Assembly: GCA_041576975.1 (NCBI GenBank)
Contig: JBFGJY010000069.1
Location: 1-12,693 of the forward strand
Length of the DNA: 12,693 bases
DNA from: JBFGJY01 sp041576975
GTDB taxonomy: Bacteria; Pseudomonadota; Gammaproteobacteria; UBA4575
Direction: 5' to 3'
This document shows, piece after piece, positions 6,657-12,693 of this stretch. Within the stretch, counting starts at the first letter, position 1; every line of letters starts with the position of its first letter. The notes below the pieces were generated by a model. The model was not told the DNA's origin and made no database searches. It saw only the letters and a list, made by a program, of their open reading frames with translations. The position numbers were made by a program, and so were the translations under genes.

Positions 6657-8443
6657 TTATTCACGCGTAACACAGCTAAAAATGCTTCTTGAGGGATTTC
6701 TACTTTACCAATTTGTTTCATGCGTTTTTTACCAGCCTTTTGTTTTTCCAATAACTTCTTTTTACGAGTCACATCCCCACCATAACATTTTGCAGTAACA
6801 TTTTTTCGAAGTGCTTTTGTGGTTGTTCGTGCAATAATTTTTGAACCTATAGCTGCTTGAATTGCTACGTCATACATTTGCCTAGGTATTATTTCTTTCA
6901 TCTTAACCGCTAAATCTCTTCCATATGATTGAGCTTGGTCTCTATGCACAATCACTGATAAAGCGTCTACTCGCTCTCCATTAATTAATATATCTAACTT
7001 TACTAAAGGCGCTACAGCGAAATGGGATTGATAATAATCAAATGATGCGTAACCACGACTTACAGATTTTAGTTTGTCAAAAAAATCTAACACAACTTCA
7101 CTTAAAGGTAACTCAAATTCGACCAAAACCTGACGACCATGATAGTGCAGGCTTTTTTGAGTCCCACGTTTTTCAATGCATAAGGTAATTACATTTCCTA
7201 CATATTCGTGTGGCACTAGAATCGATGCATGTATAATCGGCTCACGAATTTCTTTAATATTATTTGCAGGCGGTAAATTGGATGGATTATGTATATATTG
7301 AACATCGCCATCTGAAGTATGTACTTCGTGCACAACGGTTGGCGCAGTGGTAATTAAATCTAATGCATATTCTCGTTCAAGTCTTTCTTGAACAATCTCC
7401 ATATGCAGCATCCCAAGAAATCCACATCTAAAACCAAATCCTAGTGCATCTGAAGTTTCAGGCTCATAAGTAAACGCTGAATCGTTGAGGCGAAGTTTTT
7501 CCAGCGCATCTCGAAAAGATTCATAGTCATCTGAATTAACCGGAAATACTCCAGCGAAAACGTTGGGCTGTACTTCTTTAAAGCCTACCAACGGCTGTTC
7601 CGCAGGTTGCAATGTTGACGTGAATGTGTCACCCACTTTCGCTGCCGTAATGTCTTTAATCCCACAAATTACGTAACCCACCTGCCCCGAATTTAAAATC
7701 TCAGTTTCTGTTCGCTTAGGGGTAAACACGCCTACTTTTTCAACTTGGTAACTTCGGCCAGAGGACATTGCTGTGATTTTTTGCTTTGGCTTGATAACGC
7801 CATCCTTAACACGCACTAATGAAATTACACCAACATAGTTGTCAAACCATGAATCTATGATTAGAGCTTTCAAAGGTGCCCTATCTGAGCCTTCAGGAGC
7901 AGGAAATCGATTAACTATAGCTTCCAGCACATCCTCTACTCCTTGACCAGTTTTAGCACTGACTAGCAATGGCTCAGATGCGTCAATACCAATAACCTCT
8001 TCAATTTCAGTTGCGACACGTTCCGGGTCAGCGGATGGAAGATCAATCTTATTCAATGCTGGAATGATCTCTAAACCTAGATCAATTGCGGTATAACAGT
8101 TTGCAACGCTTTGTGCCTCTACTCCTTGTGATGCATCAACAATGAGTAAAGCACCTTCACATGCAGCTAAAGAACGAGAAACTTCATAGGAGAAGTCGAC
8201 ATGTCCTGGTGTATCAATGAAATTTAGTTGGTAGGTGTGCCCATCTTTAGCTTTATATTGCAATGACACACTTTGAGCTTTAATTGTAATACCGCGTTCT
8301 CGTTCCAGATCCATGGAATCCAGTACTTGCTCGCTCATCTCACGCTTAGACAAGCCGCCACAATACTGAATAAAGCGATCCGCTAAGGTGGACTTCCCAT
8401 GATCAATATGCGCAATTATAGAAAAGTTGCGAACATGCTCCAT
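6653..8443 (-). CDS. lepA: Translation factor LepA / elongation factor 4
   Basis: Ribosome-associated GTPase implicated in back-translocation and 30S biogenesis or initiation. 596 aa (E. coli 599). G motifs: AHIDHGKS (11-18), RGIT (50-53), DTPGH (77-81), NKID (131-134), SAKTG (162-166). It then has EF-G-like domains II, III and V, including FGFRCGFLGMLHMEI, and the LepA-specific lysine-rich C-terminus (RKKKLLEKQKAGKKRMKQIGKVEIPQEAF). The start at 8443 gives the canonical MEHVRNFSIIAHIDHGKST. No clear Shine-Dalgarno precedes it. It lies 90 nt downstream of mucD on the same strand, as in Pseudomonas. There lepB follows lepA; here a metallo-hydrolase gene overlaps its stop instead. Confidence 0.98.
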   Translation of the reverse strand: MEHVRNFSIIAHIDHGKSTLADRFIQYCGGLSKREMSEQVLDSMDLERERGITIKAQSVSLQYKAKDGHTYQLNFIDTPGHVDFSYEVSRSLAACEGALLIVDASQGVEAQSVANCYTAIDLGLEIIPALNKIDLPSADPERVATEIEEVIGIDASEPLLVSAKTGQGVEDVLEAIVNRFPAPEGSDRAPLKALIIDSWFDNYVGVISLVRVKDGVIKPKQKITAMSSGRSYQVEKVGVFTPKRTETEILNSGQVGYVICGIKDITAAKVGDTFTSTLQPAEQPLVGFKEVQPNVFAGVFPVNSDDYESFRDALEKLRLNDSAFTYEPETSDALGFGFRCGFLGMLHMEIVQERLEREYALDLITTAPTVVHEVHTSDGDVQYIHNPSNLPPANNIKEIREPIIHASILVPHEYVGNVITLCIEKRGTQKSLHYHGRQVLVEFELPLSEVVLDFFDKLKSVSRGYASFDYYQSHFAVAPLVKLDILINGERVDALSVIVHRDQAQSYGRDLAVKMKEIIPRQMYDVAIQAAIGSKIIARTTTKALRKNVTAKCYGGDVTRKKKLLEKQKAGKKRMKQIGKVEIPQEAFLAVLRVNK

Positions 8444-8467
8444 ATATAATTTTGGAGTTAACCGAAT

Positions 8468-8502
8468 GCCTATTTAAGTAATTAGTATTTCAATAAACAG
8501 GC
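8468..8502 (-). repeat. Inverted repeat in the mucD-lepA gap
   Basis: On the minus strand GCCTGTTTA (8494-8502) can pair with TAAATAGGC (8468-8476), nine pairs including one G-U, around a 17-nt loop. No T-tract follows, so it is a weak candidate for a leader structure or processing site between mucD and lepA rather than a terminator. Confidence 0.3.
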
Positions 8503-8533
8503 TTGATTATCACTTACTTTTGCTTACTTTCCA

Positions 8534-9973
8534 CTATTCTTTTTCAGGTATGCGCATAGCTAAAAATTCCGGACCATGTGAGCGTTGTACTAGCAAAGAA
8601 ACAAATTTACCTGGGGGCAAGTTTTCAACACGATTTTTGAAATCACTAACATTATCAACAGACTCGCCATTGATCATTTGAATCACATCACCCTGACGAA
8701 TTCCAGCAGATTTAGCCGAACCACTTTGTACGTCTAAGACTAGAAGTCCAGCATTTTCTAATTCCATAGCTTTCAATTCTTCTTCTGTAAGTTCACGAAG
8801 TGAGAGTCCTAAAACAGTATCTTTAGACTCTTCATCGGGTTTAGCTTTCCTAGCAAGTACTTGATCTTTATCAGGTAATTGACCAATTTTTAATTTGACA
8901 GTTTTTATTTTGCCGTCACGCATAACTTCTAGTTTGACGACTTCACCAACCCTAGTTCTACCTACCATTGGCGGTAAGGCTGCTGAATTTTTTATTTCTT
9001 TTCCATCATATGTAAGAATGATATCACCTACTTTTACATCCGATCCTTCGGCTGGGCTATCGGGTAAAATTTTAGCTACCAATGCTCCAGTTGGTTTATC
9101 CATACCAAATGACTCGGCTAGCTCACGCGTCACTTCTTGAATGAATACACCCAGCCATCCTCTAGATACATAACCATGTGTCTTAAGTTGATCGACCACA
9201 TCCATAGCGACTTCCATTGGAATCGCAAAAGATAAACCCATGAAACCACCTGAGCGAGTATAAATTTGAGAATTGATTCCTACGACATTGCCATCTAAGT
9301 CAAACAAAGGTCCTCCCGAGTTGCCAGGATTAATTGCCACATCAGTTTGAATAAAGGGCACATAATTTTCACTTGGTAGACTACGGCCTTTTGCACTTAC
9401 AATTCCAGCAGTTACGGATGCATCAAATCCAAACGGAGAGCCAATGGCCAACACCCATTGGCCTACCTTCACGTTATCAGAAGATCCAATTCTTACTGTA
9501 GGTAAATTAGTGGCATCTAATTTTAATAATGCAATATCACTACGAGGATCACTACCAATTAGTTCTGCGACTAATTCTCTACGATCATTTAGTTTAACGA
9601 TTATTTCATCTGCACCTTTTACTACGTGATGATTAGTAATGACATAGCCATCTTCTGAAATAATAAAACCAGAACCAAGTGAGCGTGAATTGAAAAACTT
9701 ATCACCATTACCACCATGTTCGCCAAAAAACTTACGCAATAAATCACCAAATGGACTGTCATCAGGAATCTCTGGCAATTCCATACCGGGTGGCAATCTT
9801 CGTGTAACTTCTGTCTGCTTACTTGTACTGATATTTACAACTGTGCCAGAATTTTCTTCAACAAGTTCGGTAAAATCTGGAAGCCCATAGCGTGCATGCG
9901 CCTGAATGGCTGCTAAATACAGTAAAAACCCAAAGGCTAATAACTTAATGACAAAAACATTCCTGCTTTTCAT
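8534..9973 (-). CDS. mucD: Periplasmic serine protease MucD (DegP/HtrA family)
   Basis: Do-type protease-chaperone that degrades misfolded envelope proteins; in Pseudomonas MucD restrains the AlgU response. 479 aa. Signal peptide at about 1-27 (NVFVIKLLAFGFLLYLA, ending QAHA). The trypsin-like domain has its triad in TNHHVV (second H, 116), DPRSDIALLK (D146) and GNSGGPL (S219). Two PDZ domains follow, at about 270-360 (RGWLGVFIQ onward) and 385-475 (LGLSLREL onward, with GIRQGDVI). I chose the ATG at 9971-9973: GGAG lies 8 nt upstream. The TTG two codons earlier is only 2 nt from GGAG, too close. It is separated from rseB by a 165-bp region with its own sigma-E-like promoter. It could also be called algW/degP, but position and two PDZ domains favour mucD. 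Confidence 0.94.
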   Translation of the reverse strand: MKSRNVFVIKLLAFGFLLYLAAIQAHARYGLPDFTELVEENSGTVVNISTSKQTEVTRRLPPGMELPEIPDDSPFGDLLRKFFGEHGGNGDKFFNSRSLGSGFIISEDGYVITNHHVVKGADEIIVKLNDRRELVAELIGSDPRSDIALLKLDATNLPTVRIGSSDNVKVGQWVLAIGSPFGFDASVTAGIVSAKGRSLPSENYVPFIQTDVAINPGNSGGPLFDLDGNVVGINSQIYTRSGGFMGLSFAIPMEVAMDVVDQLKTHGYVSRGWLGVFIQEVTRELAESFGMDKPTGALVAKILPDSPAEGSDVKVGDIILTYDGKEIKNSAALPPMVGRTRVGEVVKLEVMRDGKIKTVKLKIGQLPDKDQVLARKAKPDEESKDTVLGLSLRELTEEELKAMELENAGLLVLDVQSGSAKSAGIRQGDVIQMINGESVDNVSDFKNRVENLPPGKFVSLLVQRSHGPEFLAMRIPEKE

Positions 9974-10022
9974 TATCAATACTCCATTCTAATATCGCGT
10001 TCGCTTAAATTATGATTTTTTA

Positions 10023-10055
10023 TAAACAAAACTTTGTCACTCAAGTGATACAAAG
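10023..10055 (-). terminator. Hairpin with T-tract in the rseB-mucD gap
   Basis: On the minus strand CTTTG (10051-10055), a TA bulge, TCAC (10045-10048), loop TTGA, GTGA (10037-10040) and CAAAG (10032-10036) form a 9-bp stem. It is followed directly by TTTTGTTTA (10023-10031). It resembles a weak intrinsic terminator for rpoE-rseA-rseB read-through. It also starts only about 10 nt after the predicted sigma-E start of mucD, so it could instead be a 5'-end stem-loop or attenuator of the mucD message. Confidence 0.42.
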
Positions 10056-10071
10056 CAATACCAAATATTTT

Positions 10072-10098
10072 CTAGACTCGCATAGAGTTTAAAAGTTC
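10072..10098 (-). promoter_or_regulatory. Sigma-E (RpoE/AlgU)-type promoter for mucD
   Basis: On the minus strand GAACTT (10093-10098), exactly 16 bp, then TCTAG (10072-10076). The known consensus is GAACTT with 16-17 bp to TCTGA in Pseudomonas and similar in E. coli; the -35 is a perfect match. Transcription would start near 10065, leaving a leader of about 90 nt to the mucD ATG. Confidence 0.68.
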
Positions 10099-10138
10099 TA
10101 TTTGAGTAATTACTGAGATTTATTGTGTGCTAATCTTT

Positions 10139-11104
10139 TTATTGATCGGAATAAAATATCGATGAACCGATCATCTTCACAGTTCCTTCTGGAACTTCAC
10201 CAACTACCGTTATCTGATGCTGATTTAGATCTCTGGCATAGGCATTTATTACACCTTTATTATGTGCACCTTGATAAACTTGCTGCGAGTCACCAACTTT
10301 GCTAATAAATACAGAAACAGATGCCAAGCCATCAGTAAGAACCATATGCTGAACAGGAGTTTTACTTGCACTCATCAAACGTCTGGTTACACTACTTAAG
10401 GAAAAACCTGGTGGCAAATTTTTAATTTTCCATGCACGATCAGGCTGTAGTTCTCCATTTAGTTCAACACTTGCGGTCTTCCAGGTGTAATCATTCAACT
10501 GCATGCTAGGCTCAAACAACTTATCCGGCGCAGAATTACGCATACGAAAACTTGTAAACATCATGTTCTCGATAGCTTTACCAGTTGCATCAAATGTTTT
10601 TGATTCCAGTAACATACCATGCTTCGCGTTGACACACAGTTCATGCCCGTAGCGAAACTCATCTAATGGTTCAAAACGCACTATACTACAGTCATAACCA
10701 GCAATTCGAGCTCTTCCTACTTCAGTCAATTTGTAATGAAATGCAAGCTCGCTCAAATTATCCGGTAAAGACGATGGCAATCCATGGCCTCCACGCGCTG
10801 TTTCAATGACCACTAATTTATCTCTTGGCCAAATGCATGTAAGCACGTCTTGATCACGAATGACCTCGCGCGCATCACCGGTAAGAGAAACTAACTTTTC
10901 TTTTACTCCGTCCGGTGTATAACCATGGACAATTCGCATGGTTTCAACACTGCCATTAGACATAAATACGAAAGTGCCTTCATAATTACCCATTTCTAGG
11001 GTTTGATTCATCTTATGAAGGAGTTGCTGCACATCATCTTCTGCAAATGCAACAGTGAGACCGCTAGCTAGAAAAGCCATAAACAGTAGACGTATTAGAA
11101 TCAT
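10139..11104 (-). CDS. rseB: Periplasmic sigma-E regulator RseB (MucB)
   Basis: Periplasmic protein that binds the outer part of RseA and shields it from site-1 cleavage; lipid or lipopolysaccharide signals release it. 321 aa with signal peptide MILIRLLFMAFLASGLTVAFA and mature start near E22. The LolA-like N-terminal domain (about 22-220: MNYEGTFVF-type block NYEGTFVFMSNGSVETMRIV, GYDCSIVRFEPLDEFRYGHEL) is followed by a smaller C-terminal domain (about 230-321: WKIKNLPPGFSLSS, VQHMVLTDGLASVSVFI). Mature-region cysteines are C90, C139 and C157. It starts 6 nt after the rseA stop, so it is co-transcribed. No rseC/mucC gene follows, unlike in E. coli and Pseudomonas. Confidence 0.93.
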   Translation of the reverse strand: MILIRLLFMAFLASGLTVAFAEDDVQQLLHKMNQTLEMGNYEGTFVFMSNGSVETMRIVHGYTPDGVKEKLVSLTGDAREVIRDQDVLTCIWPRDKLVVIETARGGHGLPSSLPDNLSELAFHYKLTEVGRARIAGYDCSIVRFEPLDEFRYGHELCVNAKHGMLLESKTFDATGKAIENMMFTSFRMRNSAPDKLFEPSMQLNDYTWKTASVELNGELQPDRAWKIKNLPPGFSLSSVTRRLMSASKTPVQHMVLTDGLASVSVFISKVGDSQQVYQGAHNKGVINAYARDLNQHQITVVGEVPEGTVKMIGSSIFYSDQ

Positions 11105-11110
11105 TTGTGA

Positions 11111-11704
11111 TTAGTTATTATTATGTTGGTCTTGATTAAATTGGCCTTGACCATAGCCGACTATTCTTACATGTGGCATTGATACGCGAGGTGACGCATA
11201 TTCTGCATGATTCACAATATAACTATTAAATTCTGCAGCGGCTTCTGGATTTGAAATAAAGTTTTGTAGTTCTTCTTCACTAACACGCTGTATATCACTA
11301 TCCTCAACGATACGTTCTGCAATAATAGGGGAAGTATTTGTAGTTGTACTTGGCTGAATAAAGTTTTGAATCATGACAAATGAAAACACAGCAACAGAAG
11401 CAGCAATAGCTAAACCTATCGATGTTTTAATTTTATTTGAATTAGTGATAGTCTGAATTGATTTATTTAATTCTGAATCTAATATCTCTTCATTAGATAG
11501 TTTACTCATAACTTCGTTACTGAAGTTATGATTTAATCGAGCAGGTAATTGCTTTCGCATCGCATGCCCAATTATATTGTAGCGTTGAAATGTAGCCCGA
11601 AGCTGTGGCTTAGATTTCATTTCTCTTAAAAAACGTTGGGTTTCAAACTCGGAGACATCCTCGTCTAATATTCTTGATAAAAGCTCTTGATCAACTTCCT
11701 TCAT
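11111..11704 (-). CDS. rseA: Anti-sigma-E factor RseA (MucA)
   Basis: Inner-membrane anti-sigma factor. The cytoplasmic N-terminal domain (about 1-75, with EFETQRFLREMKSKPQLRAT and YNIIGHAMR) binds RpoE. One membrane helix lies at about 95-113 (SIGLAIAASVAVFSFVMI). The periplasmic part (114-197) is the target of regulated proteolysis and RseB binding. Its conserved end is readable: EFNSYIVNHAEYASPRVSMP, then HVRIVGYG. The last residues (QFNQDQHNNN) form a polar asparagine-rich tail beyond the usual conserved end. 197 aa, similar to MucA (about 194). It lies 20 nt after the rpoE stop; GGAA about 10 nt before the ATG is a modest ribosome-binding site. Confidence 0.92.
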   Translation of the reverse strand: MKEVDQELLSRILDEDVSEFETQRFLREMKSKPQLRATFQRYNIIGHAMRKQLPARLNHNFSNEVMSKLSNEEILDSELNKSIQTITNSNKIKTSIGLAIAASVAVFSFVMIQNFIQPSTTTNTSPIIAERIVEDSDIQRVSEEELQNFISNPEAAAEFNSYIVNHAEYASPRVSMPHVRIVGYGQGQFNQDQHNNN

Positions 11705-11724
11705 ATCAACTTCATTCCATGTAA

Positions 11725-12300
11725 TTAATCTAATAATGGTTTAAGGTGTTTATCGATCGCTTCACGCGCTCGAAAAATCCTTGACCTTACGGTTCCTATT
11801 GGACACTCCATAACACTCGCAATTTCATCATATGACATACCTTCTATCTCACGTAGTGTTATTGCTGTCTTCAAATCTTCTGGCAACTCTCTAATGGCCT
11901 GGTAGACAGTGTTTTCGATTTCACTCGTGAGCAAACTTGCCTCAGGTGTACCAAACTCTTTCAATGCTGTTGCAGATTCCATGTATTCGGCATCCTCAAC
12001 ATCTACAGCATAGGCCGGGGTTTTCCGGCTCTGCGATACTATATAATTTTTGGCTGAATTAATCGCAATTCTATACAGCCACGTATAAAAAGCACTATCG
12101 CCACGAAAATTTGCAAGACCACGATAGGCTTTAATAAATGCTTCCTGCGCTACGTCTTGGGCCTCATCCTCATCTTTTACAAAACGAGTAACCAAGTTAA
12201 CCACTTTGTACTGATACTTTGTAACAAGTGCATCAAATGCAATTGTGTCCCCTTTCTGAGCTCGTTTTACAAGCTCTTTATCATTATTATTCTCGCCCAT
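11725..12300 (-). CDS. rpoE: ECF RNA polymerase sigma factor RpoE (AlgU/sigma-E)
   Basis: Extracytoplasmic-stress sigma factor, 191 aa, the same length as E. coli RpoE. Region 2 (about 22-92) contains AQDVAQEAFIKAYRGL and FRGDSAFYTWLYRIAINSAK; region 4 (about 132-184) contains LPEDLKTAITLREIEG and the helix-turn-helix MSYDEIASVMECPIGTVRSR. The start at 12300 matches the family N-terminus (MGENNNDKELVKRAQKGD). AGGAG lies 10 nt upstream, slightly long. It is the first gene of rpoE-rseA-rseB and divergent from nadB, the standard gammaproteobacterial layout. An upstream sigma-E-like promoter implies autoregulation. Confidence 0.98.
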   Translation of the reverse strand: MGENNNDKELVKRAQKGDTIAFDALVTKYQYKVVNLVTRFVKDEDEAQDVAQEAFIKAYRGLANFRGDSAFYTWLYRIAINSAKNYIVSQSRKTPAYAVDVEDAEYMESATALKEFGTPEASLLTSEIENTVYQAIRELPEDLKTAITLREIEGMSYDEIASVMECPIGTVRSRIFRAREAIDKHLKPLLD

Positions 12301-12347
12301 TAGGGCTAAACTCCTGTATTACGGCTATCCATGGACATCCGTAGCTG

Positions 12348-12374
12348 TATGACAATTTTATCGTGTAAGAGTTC
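12348..12374 (-). promoter_or_regulatory. Sigma-E-type autoregulatory promoter for rpoE
   Basis: On the minus strand GAACTC (12369-12374) is followed after 16 bp by TCATA (12348-12352). It differs by one base from the GAACTT -35 and is close to TCAAA/TCTGA -10 forms. The spacing is the same as in the mucD promoter. The start would be near 12341, with a leader of about 40 nt containing AGGAG. Confidence 0.52.
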
Positions 12375-12413
12375 TTTACCGCTCACTTGGTGAAGAATTT
12401 TACCGCTAAGTGG
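12375..12413. repeat. Direct repeat, 24-bp period, beside the rpoE promoter
   Basis: TTTACCGCTCACTTGG (12375-12390) and TTTACCGCTAAGTGG (12399-12413) share TTTACCGCT exactly, with similar CACTTGG/AAGTGG ends. The first copy abuts the -35 of the predicted sigma-E promoter. Spacing of 24 bp (about two helical turns) in the 183-bp rpoE/nadB gap would suit a dimeric regulator, but no protein is identified. Confidence 0.55.
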
Positions 12414-12420
12414 TCCCGTT

Positions 12421-12448
12421 TTGTTAACTCAATCACCTCATCTATGAC
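12421..12448 (+). promoter_or_regulatory. Weak candidate promoter for nadB
   Basis: TTGTTA (12421-12426), 16 bp, TATGAC (12443-12448); each box matches consensus at 4 of 6 bases. It is the best sigma-70-like pair I see between the repeats and the nadB start. Low support. Confidence 0.25.
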
Positions 12449-12483
12449 ACAATGCGTCTGAAACACGGCAATTTCATCATTCT

Positions 12484-12693
12484 ATGCATGATTTTGATGT
12501 TCTAATTATTGGTAGTGGAGCAGCAGGCTTAAGCCTGGCTCTACGTCTTGATTCAGGTTTTCGAATTGCCGTGATCTCTAAAGGTCCTCTAAATGATGGC
12601 TGTACCGCCTGGGCTCAAGGTGGAATTTCTGCGGTAATCGATGACGAGGATTCGATTGAATCGCATATGGCCGATACGATTGATGCCGGAGCC
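12484..12693 (+). CDS. nadB: L-aspartate oxidase (N-terminal part, cut by window edge)
   Basis: First 70 codons of the flavoenzyme that oxidises L-aspartate to iminoaspartate, the first step of de novo NAD synthesis. The start MHDFDVLIIGSGAAGLSLAL carries the FAD dinucleotide-binding motif GSGAAG (10-15). It is followed by VISKGPLNDGCTAWAQGGIS, the characteristic NadB/succinate dehydrogenase flavoprotein block, and HMADTIDAGA. Divergent position from rpoE, as in E. coli and Pseudomonas, supports NadB over other flavoproteins. No clear Shine-Dalgarno precedes the ATG. The remaining roughly 460 codons lie beyond the window. Confidence 0.95.
   Translation, partial: MHDFDVLIIGSGAAGLSLALRLDSGFRIAVISKGPLNDGCTAWAQGGISAVIDDEDSIESHMADTIDAGA

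Noticed and set aside
9974..9979. TTG start two codons before the mucD ATG
   Set aside because: It sits only 2 nt from GGAG, while the ATG at 9973 has an 8-nt gap.

Overview
The window is AT-rich DNA from a gammaproteobacterium whose order I cannot name. The evidence is gene content and order. There is a divergent nadB / rpoE-rseA-rseB-mucD-lepA block, as in Pseudomonas and relatives, and a divergent tesA / ybbA-ybbP block, as in E. coli. Genes are tightly packed. There are no tRNAs, rRNAs, insertion sequences, CRISPR arrays or phage genes. Most genes lie on the minus strand; only tesA, a small GIY-YIG gene and nadB are on the plus strand.

Region 1 (1-702): the 5' part of a HopJ-family gene runs off the left edge. 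It is preceded by a 57-codon gene of unknown function that has its own promoter-like and ribosome-binding sequences. Region 2 (703-4753): a YbbA ATPase and YbbP permease (an FtsX/MacB-type ABC transporter of unknown substrate) are transcribed away from tesA, a secreted SGNH esterase. The ybbA reading frame appears to begin at an ATT codon that physically overlaps the ATG of tesA. A YhbQ-like GIY-YIG protein follows tesA. Region 3 (4833-8443, minus strand): lepA (EF4), then an exported metallo-beta-lactamase-fold hydrolase joined to lepA by an ATGA stop/start overlap, then folP (dihydropteroate synthase). The usual lepA neighbour lepB is not next to lepA here.

Region 4 (8534-12300, minus strand): the envelope-stress regulon core. 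RpoE (AlgU) is held by the membrane anti-sigma factor RseA (MucA), which is protected by periplasmic RseB (MucB). MucD, a DegP-type protease with two PDZ domains, degrades damaged envelope proteins. There is no rseC/mucC. In its place a short intergenic region carries a good sigma-E-type promoter (GAACTT, 16 bp, TCTAG) for mucD. A second sigma-E-like promoter lies before rpoE, so the system probably amplifies itself and drives mucD separately. Region 5 (12301-12693): a compact divergent regulatory region with a 24-bp-period direct repeat, then the first 70 codons of nadB (L-aspartate oxidase), which runs off the right edge.

I found no wholly new multigene system. The most unusual items are the probable ATT start codon of ybbA with its head-to-head overlap with tesA, and the sigma-E promoter architecture.
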